Source: Fremontodendron californicum
Lineage: Eukaryota > Streptophyta > Magnoliopsida > Malvales > Malvaceae
Assembly (NCBI GenBank): GCA_030761205.1
Contig: JAULJL010000004.1
Span: forward strand, 22,541,172-22,605,171
Length of the DNA stretch: 64,000 nt
Direction: 5' to 3'
The position numbers and the translations under genes were made by a program. Below are positions 11,078-23,500 of this stretch, piece after piece; positions within the stretch are counted from its first letter, which is position 1; each line of letters begins with the position of its first letter. Under the pieces are notes generated by a model. That model was not told where the DNA came from, ran no database searches, and was given only the letters and a program-made list of their open reading frames with translations.

Positions 11078-11961
11078 ATGAGGAATGAATCGAAGGAACG
11101 ATTGGATGCTTTGGAACGCAATCAAGAGGAGTTTAGACATGAACTTCGGGAGTTGAAGGAACAGCTCGCCAAATTGCTGAAAATGTTTGAGGATATGGGT
11201 AAGAGTAAAGAGGAACTTTCTCAGGGCTCTGCATCGTCTTCGGATCAACCAAAACCATTAGGTCCAGAACATACAATCTTTGCTGAATCCTGCGCTTGTC
11301 AATGCCACAAAGGTTGCAATCCTGATGAAATTATGGACAAAATCATGAAAATGATTAAACCTGAGAGCCTGATACCAAAGATAGAAACCTCGGATCCTGT
11401 ACCATACCTGCAAACTATCCTAGGTCCAAACCAATGTCCCCACCCTACTATGGTCCAATCGTCCATTGGAATGATCACTATGGGACCCATGAATCCCACT
11501 CCACTACCACCGATTGGCAGCTCATATTGCTTCCCCCATCATTCACCTTAACCAGTATCTGGGGTAGAACCTCGAGCTATGTACAACCTCCAAAGGCCTC
11601 GTGTCCAAATCCATACCCTTAGCATGTTGTTCCACCACGTCTCCATGTAAACACTTTGGTTCGAACCTTAGTGCCAACACCAAGTGCCCCAACTCCTAGG
11701 CCATGTGTGACTAAGAAAAGACCCCAGGATAAGACCCAAAGGCATTTTGATCCCTTTCCAATCAACTACCGAGAGCTTCTCCCTATACTGATCCAAAATC
11801 ACATGGTTGCATGTGTCCTATTGAAACCCCTGTTACCACCATATCCAAAGTGGTATAATCCAAATGCAAGATGTGATTATCACTGTGGAATTGTTGGCCA
11901 TAGCATTGAAGACTGTATAGCATTCAAAAAGAAAGTGCAATCTCTTATAGATGCCAAGTGA
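11078..11961 (+). pseudogene. gag-like ORF 1 of element A, capsid region missing, broken
   Basis: The N-terminal part is a charged coiled coil (ELRELKEQLAKLLKMFEDMG). The middle is a Pro-rich linker. The C-terminal part (11656-11961) has a PPYPKWYNPNARCDYH stretch running into a CX2HX5HX4C knuckle followed by KVQSLIDAK, as in gag proteins of these elements. The central capsid block seen in 12961-14328 (IRWYSQL...SWNDLARAFL) is absent. The start was chosen at 11078 because the Met-Xxx-Asn-Glu beginning is shared with the copy in element B. The two halves are in different frames, so there is a frameshift between about 11545 and 11656. The TGA at 11959 is TGG in B, where the frame runs ten codons further. 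It may be a second, specialised gag or the extra ORF described upstream of gag in Ogre elements. Confidence 0.7.
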
Positions 11962-12309
11962 TTGGATCCAACGACACTGATTGATATAGGGTTGGGAAAG
12001 CATCATTAGGATTGGGAGATTTACAGCATTGAGGTGGAAAGACTTCAGTCTTATATGATGTAATAGGATTTCACTTTTTCAATAGCTGGCTCTTATAGCC
12101 TTAGGATGCTAGGAAGAATAAAGTGCTTGTAAGAGACAGTTTTAATTACTACTCAGATTTTGTAAAACATGGTTTATACCATTGTGAACATTGATATGAG
12201 AATGAATTGACTATGATTCAAATATATGAGATGTCGATGATTAAGTTCCTCCGATTCTTATTTCCTCCGTGATATCTTCCACTTTGCATTTTGCATCCGA
12301 TCAATTATT

Positions 12310-12840
12310 TGTCATACCATACATTCATACATGTATCATGTTAGCATCAGGTTGCATTCATGCATTCATAATCAGCATGATTTTTATGTATATATCCATG
12401 TATTAATTTGTTTATTCTTTACATGCATCATGTTGACTTTGGGTTGCATTCATGACAAACATAGTCAGCATGATTTCTCAGTATATGCTCATGCATTAAT
12501 CTGTCATATTAACATTAGGATGCATTCATGGCACACATGGTCAGCATGATTTTCTTTATATATACTCTGTATCAGTTATTCATTGTTTATATGTATCATA
12601 ATTGACATCATGTTGCATTCATAGTGTATAGGATCATTCATTGGAAAATACGCTGAAATGTACATGATCAGGCATTGCATATATCCATGTATTGATTTGT
12701 TTATTCTTTGCTTGCAACATGTTGGCATTGTGATTGCATTTATTACATATATGGTCAGTATGTTTCCACTATACATGTCCATACATCATATTGTTTAGGC
12801 TTCACGTGCATCAAATTGCATTCATGGCTCCTTCATCATG
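12310..12840 (+). repeat. Degenerate repeats of 80-120 bp between the two gag frames
   Basis: A motif close to catgttggcatcaggttgc, followed by cattcatggcacacatagtcagcatgat, recurs near 12336, 12429, 12508, 12600, 12718 and 12806. One more copy lies at 10909 upstream of gag-like ORF 1, so gag ORF 1 sits between copies of this repeat. That arrangement would suit duplication of a gag segment by unequal exchange, though this is inference. Confidence 0.65.
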
Positions 12841-12960
12841 ACATGCACTTTGGGGGAATAAAACAGAAATTGGCTTGGCTTTAAGAGTCTTTGAAAGAAT
12901 TTCCATTTCAAATCAGAGGTATAAGAAGTACTGAGTACCCTTTTAATACAGGCTAGTGCT

Positions 12961-14328
12961 ATGGAGAACGAACAAGTTGCCCGAATGGAAAGAATGGAAA
13001 GGGTACATGAAGAATTGTGAGAACAGCTGGCAAAGTCTCAAGCAGAATCTAAAGATCAGATGATTAAATTGATGGAGCTAATATCCACCGTAATCAAGGG
13101 ACACACTGAAAACTTGGCCGCCAGAGAAGGGTTAGAGGCACGAAAGGGACAGAATGAGGTCGTAATGATGGATGCCCAGAGCACAGTTAACCCTGTCAAT
13201 GTCTTAAATTCAGATGATCTAGCTGAACAGGAAAAGTTGAAAATGGTTAATGAGGTAGGGTTGGTAGATTCCCAAGGGAAATATCAGTTGCTAGATGAAA
13301 GGCTCCATGCAATAGAAAATACAGACGTATTCGGGAGTGTAGAGGCGAAAGAACGATGCTTGGTCTTCGATTTAGTCATCCCTCCTAAATTCAAGGTCCC
13401 TGACTTTGTGAAATATGACGGAACGACTGATCCGTCAGCCCATATCACTATGTTCTACCGAAAGATGACAAGTTATATAGATAATGATAAGCTTCTGATC
13501 CACTACTTTCAGGATAGCCTCAGCGGGTCCGCAATTAGGTGGTATAGTCAGTTGAGCAAGGATCGGATTCGCTCTTGGAATGATTTGGCTAGGGCTTTTC
13601 TAGACCAGTACAAGCATGTGACCTACATGACACCTGACCGTCTCACCTTGCAAAATATGGAGAAAAAGGTTACTGAGAGCTTCAAAGAGTATGCTCAGAG
13701 GTGGAGGAACATGGCCACCCAAGTACAACCGCCTTTAACTCAGAAGGAAACCACTGTCCTTTTAGTAAATACACTACAGGCACCATACTATGATAGACTT
13801 ATTGGCAACACCACGAAGAATTTTTCGGATATGGTAATCTCCGGGGAAATGATTGAGAATGCAATCAAGGCCGGGAAACTCGAAGGAGGTAAAATATTTA
13901 ATGCAGAGAGAAACAACTCGCCCAAAAAGAAAAAGAAAGATGTCCAAGCCATGGGAGACTGTGCCCCGTATATTCTGGCTACTTCATACCCTCCACCCTG
14001 TCCTTCTATGAATTATATACCCAGGGTTCATACTTATATCCAATGGCCTCTCAGAATCCAGTAACCTTTTGTCAGTCAAACGAAATCAAAGAATATCCGA
14101 AAAAGAGATCAGTTTGAGTCACTCCCCATGTCTTACTCTAAATTATTGCCCCTGCTGGTCGAAGAGCAACTCCTCACTAAAGTTCCAGTTATGCCTATCC
14201 AACCCCCATATCCAAGCTGGTATGACGAGAATGCATATTGTGATTATCATTCTGGGATTCGGGGACATTCCACAGAAAATTGCTTATGTCTGAAGCGAAA
14301 GGTTCAAGTGCTCATCAATAAAGGATAG
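12961..14328 (+). pseudogene. gag: gag of element A (Ty3/gypsy), nearly full length with two premature stops
   Basis: Would encode about 455 residues of structural Gag, which forms the particle and binds element RNA. The N-terminus is a coiled coil (METs and charged residues, 1-60). The central Retrotrans_gag capsid block follows VIPPKFKVPDFVKYDGTTDP at about residues 143-162, with IRWYSQLSKDRIRSWNDLA and the later LQNMEKKVTESFKEYAQRWR segment. The C-terminus ends in a CX2HX5HX4C knuckle (C427, H430, H436, C441) preceded by PPYPSWYDENAY. The start at 12961 is the first ATG of the coiled coil. An in-frame TGA at 13018-13020 and TAA at 14062-14064 interrupt an otherwise single frame. No pol follows. 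The element B counterpart is 29135-30520. Confidence 0.85.
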
Positions 14329-16738
14329 TTAGGTGTGGGGAAGAAACAAAGGACAAACAGCGTGGAGAATCTCTGAATGGGAATGATAAGACCATTATGG
14401 ATGTCATAATAGGGGAAGAAGATGGAAAGGTCAAAAAGAGTACCGAGCAATAGCCAGTTTGAATTAGGGAGAACATGTCAAGGGGAAGTTTCTATGCATT
14501 TAGTTTCAGACCTTGTGATGAGAACACTTGTCTCATGTCGACATTCATAAGAATTAAATAAATTTTGATTTTGAAATGCTTTGTGTTTATTGTGTTTTAA
14601 CAATAATTGGAAAAGAAAAAGAGCATTAAGGAAGTTTTAGTAATGGATAGTCTCAGGAAGATTGATGATCATTGTTACAAATGACCCAATACCTTCTCCC
14701 CTCTCTTTTAAGTTTTCCTAAGCCTAAATCTCTTAAACCAAGAACACTTGAAAGACCTAATGCTTCAAGGAATATGAATGATTGAACTTCATAAAACCAT
14801 TGTCATCATAGAATAAGCAAAGATGTAGATCCTAGTCTATGTTATGAACAAAGGAACGAACTTTTCAAAAAAAATTCGAACTCCTTGAAATTCAAACAAA
14901 TGAGACTTTCTTTCAAGAATTTAGAGCATGGTAATTTGGTCTGTGTCAAGGTTGTGCCAAAACCATTCATGTCATTTTCAACAAGCCACAAAACACTAAT
15001 TGCCCTAACATCACTTCATGATTGACACCCTGGGGCACAATGATTAAACTAGATTATCCCATGTCCCAGAGAAAACCCATTTTTAGGTCATATTTTCTTT
15101 GTCTCTTCAAAGAACTCAGATTTGAAACTCAGCCTTTTCAAAATATACCTAGACTTGCTATGTTCCTCGTTGATACAAATTCTCGTGGATAATCAAATTG
15201 GGGCATCATATGTAGAAATGATGGATACATGGTGAATAAGGATGGACTAACGCATGAATCATTGGGGCATGCGATGAAAAATGAAAAAATGAAAAAATTT
15301 GTGATATCATGCATATGAGAATTCGGATGATTCCAAAGTGCAAAATGAAATTATGAATATCTATTTCTCCTGGGGATTGCTTTTCAATGTGAATATTTGT
15401 GCTTGACATGAGAAATGGCCATCTTTCATATCCCTTTCATACAAAAAGAAATTATCCATAGTCACCCCTTTTGAGCCGAAAGAATTCTTTTTTCTTTAAA
15501 CCCTGATCAAGGATCACCCTCTATATTGGGGGGCAAATGCGAGGAAAGATCTTCTCAAAGATAACAGAAAAATGAGTCCTAGCTCAAAAGACATATACAA
15601 AGCAAATGAAGCCCCGAATAAATACGGGCTCACTCTGTCAAAGAAAAAAAGGGAAAAGATGGCGAAATGAAAGCCAAGAAAAACAAAAGAAAAGCACACA
15701 AAAAAAAAAGTGTGTGAACAATCGATGGCAAATGAAAGCCAAAAGCAAGGAAGAAAAAGAGCAAAAGCCAAAAAAGGAATAAAAAGTCCAAAAAGGGATA
15801 AATGCTTCAAAAAGAATCCTCTTCAAAAAATGATGCTTGATCTGATTACCCTCAAACACATATTTTGGGCTTATTTATCCTTTCTTTTTGAACCCTGAGT
15901 CATGGCCTACATTACGTGCTTTAAAAGTCCATTTTGATCAAGCGTGAATATTTAACTTGAAGGGTTTTTCCTCAGATTTTATCCCATCTCATCGAATTAT
16001 CATTTCACTAAGGGAGAATTTAGAATTCTCAAATGAATGGGAAAACAATGAAAAAAAAAGAAAAAGAACAGATTGGAGAGAATGGGACTCTAGGGCGAAA
16101 ACCCAAAAACGGGCGGTCTAGGGTAAAATGGGAATTTTCGATGCCATCTATGATAGTGCCGATACCACAAAAGAAAAGATCATCTTAAAGGAGTGGTTAT
16201 CGAGGAACATTTAGGAATTCCTGAACCTCCCAAATTGTCAACTCTCATTTGGATGATTGATTTCAAAAATTGAAACTTTTTCTCCTAAATCAACTTTCTA
16301 GTTTAAACATCTCAGCCAATCTTAACGCTTGTCAAAACACCTTGATATGAAAACTAAAGGAAGGTTGAGTTTGTTTGGTTCTCATTGAATTCATGATTTA
16401 TAAAATCTGTTCCATTTGTGAGCCTAGAAAGGACATACATTTTTTGTTGTGAAGCTTTTCTGAAAAAAACCAAAATCATGTTGTACCAAGCCTTTCCAAT
16501 TCAGATTGACACCTAGGGAAATTTCTAACAGTGATCATCAGTCTTCAAAAGATTCATACATTGCACACTGTGGGGTTAAAATTTTTGGCTCAGAAGTTGT
16601 TATTAGATGAGCAAAATTGTTTTTCAAAAAGGAAAATAAAAATATTTTTGAAATACCCATTTTTTATGTTAACATGAGATAAGGTTTTTTTTCTAACTCA
16701 AAGGTATGGAACTATTAGGGTTAACCTTGATTTCCAAA
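14329..16738 (+). other. Noncoding 3' internal part of element A
   Basis: Colinear in part with element B (reverse complement of about 28100 down to 27000). A shared landmark is ctgatcaaggatcaccctc followed by ggggggcaaatgc (15504-15541 in A). I found no reverse-transcriptase, RNase H or integrase motif. It stops abruptly at 16738 and joins the interior of the LTR, so the polypurine tract and about 2 kb of internal sequence are gone. Confidence 0.6.
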
Positions 16739-19290
16739 TATGACATTAATTTCATGAGTCATTAGATGTTCATAATATTGCTATGCATGCTCACTACATT
16801 TTAGCTCTAGGCCATATTGGTATTGCCATGCATATTGAGTCCTAAATCACATTGGTATTGTCATGCATTAATATGCTATTTAGGTCTTAGGTCACATTCA
16901 TTTTCATGCATATTTATAACATGTTAGTCCTAGTCACATTTACATTATCAAGCATTGCATGCATATAGAGTTAGGATAGCATTTATTGCCATGCAAATTC
17001 ATGCTAGGCATTTAGGTTGCCATGAATTGTCATGCATTGCCTTTACCATTTAGACCTTTAGACCATGCATTTCATACATTTCATTTGCTGTATGTTCATG
17101 CATTCCATGTCATTACCACTTGATTTTTGACTTAGGCCAATTAATGGCTCAAAGTCATGCTCTCTAGAGCATACTTGTGGAAAATTAAGGAATAATCAAA
17201 TTGATCATTCTACCTTTCTGATTTTTTTTTTACTTAGCCAATTTTGTCCAAGGTTTTTAAAATGTATAGCTACTGTCCTTAGGTCTTAAGGATGATTTCC
17301 AACAATTTCCACTTTGGTTTTTGAATGAATTTATCAAAGGCAAAAAAATGTGTTTTGACAAACAGTTTTTTTCACCCAGTACTCGAACATCTCCAATTTT
17401 TTTGGGCAATCATATTTAATCAGAAAATTAATCCAATTTTTTCTCGTGTATATTTACATATTCTAAGTCTCCAGTATTCGTTTTAGAATTTTTAGAATTT
17501 TTAAAAATAGGCTAAAAAATCATGTTGCAAAATCGGACAGTAGAGGCAGATTTGAAATCAAAAGAGAAATAAAGGTAGAATTTGGCTAAGGCATTTAGAG
17601 TGGGTTGGGTAGAAGTTTTAGCTACTGTCTTAGGGTAGTTTTTAAGCCTTTTTAAGCATTAAAAATGATTTTACAAATCTCAGGTTAAGGGTAGTTAAGT
17701 CCGGCATTTTAAACTTAGGAAATTAGAGCCATTTTAAAAGGGTTGGTGAGGGTTTTAATTTTTATTCAAATTTTTCTTCTAAATTATTTTCAAACAATCA
17801 CAAAGTTTCATTTTTTTTTAAATCTAATTTGACATATTTTCCTAAGGTAGCCGGATATCTTTTTAGATATACGGATTTCTTTAATTAAAGGAAAAAATAC
17901 ATTTTTCATGCATTGCATTTTCCATGTTCAAGCATTTTATTTAAATGTGTGATTTTTGCTATGATATTTTCCATGATATTATTATTATTTTTTCACGTTT
18001 TATGATCTAATATTTGTTTGACCATATGATTTTTTTAATGTTTCATGATATCCTATGCTTTTTTTTTATTTTGTTATTTTGTCACATTGTTTAGCATATA
18101 CTATGTTCATACATTATTATTTTTATTAGTATTTTCATGCATATTATATGTTAGTATTATTTTAATTCCATGTCATCTCTTGTCATTTAGATCATATTCC
18201 ATGTCATTTAGATCACATTCCATGTCATTTAGGTTAGTTCATTTATAACATGCCATGTTATTTAAAATATGCCATATCATTTAGAATTACCATGTCTTTT
18301 AAATTATTTTATCTCATTTAGAATATACCATGATACTTAGGATTTTTTTTTTTATTTTACCTAGAATATACTATGTCATTTGAATTATGTCATGTCATTT
18401 AGGTTGCATTATATTATCTAGATTTGCCATGTCATTTTATTTATGTCATATATGTTCATGTTCATATTTTTAAAATGTTTTTGAAAAAGATAATGATTTT
18501 TCAATAAAAAATAAAGATATTCCCGAGTTAAAATAATTCATGAGTTCTCTACCGGGTTTGCTAGAGGGAATACCATCAATTATCGTTAATAAAGGAATAT
18601 CTTTCTTTCAAAAAACGAGAATGGTTCGGAAAGTTTTCCAGATGAATAAAAATTTCTATATTTTGCCGATTTTGTCGGGGAATATAGGAAAATTTTGAAT
18701 TAATAAATTCCGGATCATTTTCAATTAAAAATGGAATTATTTTTCTTAAAATTTGGGAATTAACTTGAAATTCTAAATTAAAAATCAAATTTTTACCAAG
18801 ACTTGGGATAACACACGATAATAAGGTACCGGTTTATACGGGCGTTGCGGGGGTGCTAATCCTTCCCCGCACGTAACCGACTCCCGAATCCGATTCTTTG
18901 ATTTCTCTGGTTTATAACGCATACCTGAAATTGGTTTTAAAAAAATATTTTAATTAACTTTAAAATGTTTTACAAAACCGGTTTTAATAGGTGGCCGATC
19001 ACACCTAGCTAAAAAAGATTGGTGGTGACTCCATGTCCTTTTACGAGGCCGTTTTCATACCCTCGACCTTTTATTATTTCTAGAGGAATTAAGTCGTCTT
19101 TTCCTCTACTTTTGTTTCCCCTCACTCGAACGGTTCCCCGCGATCCGGGATCACGTACTGACACCTTCGTTTTTTTATAGAGGAATTAAGTCGACTTTTC
19201 TTCATTTTTTTAATGTCACACCTAAAGAAAATGAATAATAAAGTCTTGCGATGAGACTTTATGAGACTTGTTATTTTTTAGGTTACGACA
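16739..19290 (+). repeat. 3' LTR of element A, last 2.55 kb only
   Basis: Matches 7008-9537 of the 5' LTR from tgacattaatttcatgagtc to the terminal ACGACA. The first 3.4 kb of the LTR are missing. It contains the paired hairpins (17851-17890), a stem-loop (18653-18691), hairpin 1 (18846-18871), hairpin 2 (18988-19007) and the primer-site look-alike TGGTGACTCCAT (19023-19034). Confidence 0.88.
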
Positions 19291-20581
19291 GCCCTTTTTG
19301 ATTTCTTTGGTAAAATAACCTTTTTGCCCCCCAAACATAAATCAATAGCAAACGGACTCCAAATTCAAAAATTACTCTTTTAATACTTCTAAAATAATAA
19401 AAAATGAATTTTTCAGGTTTTCAAAAAATTTCGAGCCCATTTGCTATTTATTTAGATTTTTTCTTCCAAAATTGCACTTTTGTGCTCCCGAACTTTACCA
19501 TTTTTTAAAGGAGATCCAAATCCAAATTTTTTCTTCACCAATCTCTTCCAAATAATTTAAAAGTATGATCTATAAGTTTTCATAATTTTTGGAACTCATT
19601 TGGTATTTTTTCAGGATTTATCTGCTTGAATTACTTTATAGTGAGCCTGGGATTTGGCCATTTTGCAAACGAACTCCGAATCAAGATTTTTCTTTACCAA
19701 TCTCTTCAAAATAATTTAAGAAAGAGATCTGCAAATTTTCAGAATTTTTGGAGCTCATTTGGTATTTTTCCAAGATTTTTCCTTTTGAATTTTTGCATAG
19801 GGTACCGGGATTTGGCCATTTCGCAAACGAACTCTGAATCCGGATTTTCTTTCGCCAATCTCTTCGAAATGATTTAAGAATGAGATCTGAAAATTTTCAG
19901 AATTTTTGGAGTTCATTTGCTAATTTTCCCTAATTTTCTAATTTTGCTCTTTTGCCTCCAAAACCCGGTTTTGCTCAAAACAAGTCTGATTTTCAGATTT
20001 TCTTCAAACTGAGCCTTGGGCTATCCTTGTTTAATCACTCCTCATCAATTAGGGGCTTTAGTCTTACCGAATCGGGCCATTTTTGTAATTCTTCCAAATT
20101 TCACCCAAATCCACCAAAAACCCTTATTCTCAGTTTTCTTCCGAATTGACTTTTCTTTCAATTTTTCTTTCAAGTAGCTTCCCCATTAGCCGTAGTCAGT
20201 GCTTATCTTTCATTTGGAACCTTCAATTTTGACCAATTTGATCGTTTAAGCACTTTTCCCTAAATTTCTCGAACTAGGGTTTCCTTTCTACTGAATCTCC
20301 GTAACCCAACTTCCGAACTCCATATCTTTCAATGTAGACCTCGGATTATCAAAATTCTTTTGCCATTTTTCAATTGAACTTGATTTTGAAAGTGGGTTGA
20401 CTTTTTAGTAGTTGACTTTTCGATGTTGACTTTTTCAAGTTTGACTTGTTATGCTCGCCTTCTTAGATTAAGTCTCGGAGTACCACCTGCAGGATGGAAA
20501 AAGTCTTTTTACATTCCGAAACATCAATTTAGGAAGAAAACATACCTGTTTTAGTGGTCCGGACAAAATTAGGTGTCTACA
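19291..20581 (-). mobile_element. LTR C, 5'-terminal part
   Basis: Continues LTR C after the insertion of element A. It is the reverse complement of the first 1.3 kb of the LTR family and ends with GGTGTCTACA at 20581. A 159-bp tandem array is visible (anchors at 19433, 19592, 19751 and 19909). It abuts the inside of element B's 3' LTR at 20582. The flank there is TATGA, the pentanucleotide to look for left of the window if C is a solo LTR. Confidence 0.85.
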
Positions 20582-23500
20582 TATGATATGGTAAAATAAT
20601 TCAGGACATGACATGTATGATATGGTAAATAGCTCATGACATGACAAGAAAATCTATGACATGGCATACATGGCATGGCAAAGAATTCATGGCAAGGCAT
20701 ACATAACATGACAAGTAACTCATGACATGGCATATGATTCATGACATGGCAAGGAATTAATAACATGCCATACATGGTATGAAAAAAATCATGATATGAC
20801 ATCATCATAAAATATGCACATCAATCAAAATAACGTGATCAAGATAGCAACATGTACATCAATTCTAAAATGACATCACCATGGCATATGCATGAAAATG
20901 GAATATTGTGACTAAGATAGCAATGTAGACATCAATCATAGAATAATCTCATCATGAAATATGCATGAACATGGAATATGCACACATCATTATTTTTGAA
21001 ATTCTTTTCATGAAATTACATCAATGTCAGGTGTCGGAAAATATTGTCGCACTCCCCGAAAAAGCTTGGAAAATAATTCTCTCATATGACATTTATATAA
21101 TTCTAATTAAAACAAAATCTGTACCTTATGATTCCATAAACACGTGCGTTGAATAATTTCTTAACCACCCCGGCAACCCGGCAGAAATTAAGAAAGGATT
21201 CTCGTCAAATATTTATGAAACCGAAAGGCACGTTTTATACTAAATAAAGAAAAAAAAAATTTAATATGAAATGCATGAAAATAGAATGTGTTTCTCTCTT
21301 GAAGAGAGGATATCCGAACACCTACAAAAGATGTTCGATTACCTTTGAAAGAAACTTAAGTTGGATATTTTAAAATGAGAGATTTAGGTCACGGATTTTG
21401 ACTCGGATTAGAGGGATTCAAATGCCCTTGTTTGACATCCGAGTATCTTTAAACAAACTTTAAATGCAACATTTGGAAACCAAAAATAAGGGAAAAATGA
21501 ATTTTTTTGAAGTAATACCAAGGTGGCCGAATGGCCTTAGTGAAAATCCTAGTTTTTTTACTCACTTTTTGAAGCTCAGATTAGCTACCCATGACCCAAT
21601 TTTTTTAAAATCAATTTTTTTCCGTTGAACTAACATGGAAAAAATACCAAAAAAGTAACCTATAGATTTCAGCCGGCCCCTCATCTTTGGTAAAAAAAAA
21701 TGAGACCTTTACAAGCTTTAAAACTGGTTTTGGTATTTAAAAACCGGTTTCACAAAGCTATTTTTTTTACCTTTGTAAAAAAATCAAAAACATCTGTAAA
21801 AATCAGTTTAGACTTAGCACATGCTAAACTCATTGAGGTAAAAATGGTTTTTCATTTTGACAAAATTCCTTGGCTGAAGTTGCCTCAAAACAGTATATCT
21901 AGTTAAAAATCAGTTTTACCAAAATCTATTTTTTAACCCTTGAGAAAAAATTCTAAAAATTCTAGAAAAATTACCATGGACTCATCTAAGCATGTATTTA
22001 AATAGGTTAAATCATTTTTTTATTTTGACAAAATATGTATGGTGAAAACATTACCTAAAATCAGCATACTCAACTTGTAAAACGTTGTTTTTTCCGATAG
22101 TTTGAAAATTAGATTTTGGCTATGGACCATTGATTGATCCTAGCCAAAATCAAGTTGGAATTAAGTTGAAATCACATTTTTACAGCAAGCAAGCATATGA
22201 ATATGATGAAATATAAACTTGAAACATAAACAATCGAAGAAAAATAAAGGTTGGCTTAATGGTTGATTCTTTGGACATAGCCCTACCTAACCAAAATCAC
22301 TTGGTAAAACCAAGATCCTCAAGCACATCAAACCTTTTTATTTTTTTGAAAGAAATCAAAGGAAGATATTATCCTACCACAATAGTAGATCCCACAGCCA
22401 ACATGCAAGCAAGAAAAATGAACAAAATGCAAGCACAATGAACAATACAAGTTTCGGCCAAGGAGGAAGTGTAGGAAATTTTTTTTAAACTTTGCCATTT
22501 TGTAGAAAATAGAAGAAGTAGTAAACCTTTTTAAACAATTTTAAGAAACCTTTGTTTTGAATAAAAAAATGAAACTAACATAGAAAAGAAAGAAGCAAAT
22601 GCATGAGAAATTGAAAAGAAAAATGAAGAACATGAGAAGAAAAGCAAGTTACCTAGCAAAGCTTCCAAAAATCCTCTCCAACTTCCTCCTTTTTTCTCCT
22701 TTTTCTCTCTTCCTTTCCTTTTCTCCTTGAGAGGTTTTAGCTACTGCCCTTCTTTTCAAAATGTAGTGAATGTTTCTTAAAAAATGAAAAGAGACCCTTT
22801 TTTTTTTTGCTTGGTCGAATAGCCTTTAATTTTGTAAAGAATGCTCATCTTTTTCCTTAGTCATGCTTTTCCAACCTCCTTTCCACGTGGTTATTTCTTG
22901 TCCCCCTTTCTCATGGCCATCTCCTAAAATTAAGGATCTACTAACCTCTCATTGGCTCTAAATGCCACCTCAATTATTCTTGTCTCCTATCTTTACAACC
23001 TCTCTTAAGCCACTTGTCATGATCATGTAGCTTAACAACAAAATATCTTTCTATTTGGTATTTTTAATCCATTTGGCCTCATACTATGGCTACCATATGG
23101 TCTTCACATGGCCTTGGCCAATGACCTTTCTTCTTTACAATTAAAATGCCTCCCATTGGCCAAGAATGCCACATAGGCAAGTAGTGGTGAATCATGTATT
23201 TTCTTTAAAAATATCTACTTTATCTTCCATCTTGACCATTGGATCACATCTCTCAGCCGCCTCTCTCTTTTTGGCCAAAAATGGCCTGGAATATTCCAGG
23301 CCAATCCTTTTTTTATTTGCAAATTGGTCCCTTCTCGGTTTTTGGATAAAATAGCATTTTGGCCTCCAAACTTGATCTATTTACAAATAGGCCCCAGTTT
23401 TGGATTTTTTTTCCTCCAATTCATCCTATCAAATATTAAACTCTGTTCTAGAAGTTTTCATAATTTTCGAACTCGTTTTCAATTTTTTTTGGATTATTCT

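Larger units (their letters stand above)
3627..19290 (+). mobile_element. Element A: non-autonomous Tat/Ogre-type LTR retrotransposon with a deleted 3' part
   Basis: Layout: 5' LTR 3627-9537, primer binding site 9541-9558, noncoding leader, two gag-like reading frames (11078-11961 and 12961-14328), noncoding 3' part to 16738, then only the last 2.55 kb of the 3' LTR (16739-19290). No protease, reverse transcriptase, RNase H or integrase was recognised, so it would have depended on enzymes supplied in trans. The flanking pentanucleotides GCCAT (3622-3626) and GCCCT (19291-19295) match at four of five positions and are probably the target site duplication. It is inserted in the opposite orientation in LTR C. 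The two LTR copies differ at roughly a few percent of sites by eye, so the insertion is not very recent. Confidence 0.85.

Noticed and set aside
14329..16738. Possible pol region of element A
   Set aside because: No reverse-transcriptase, RNase H, protease or integrase motif seen in any frame; the short frames are lysine- or phenylalanine-rich chance frames.
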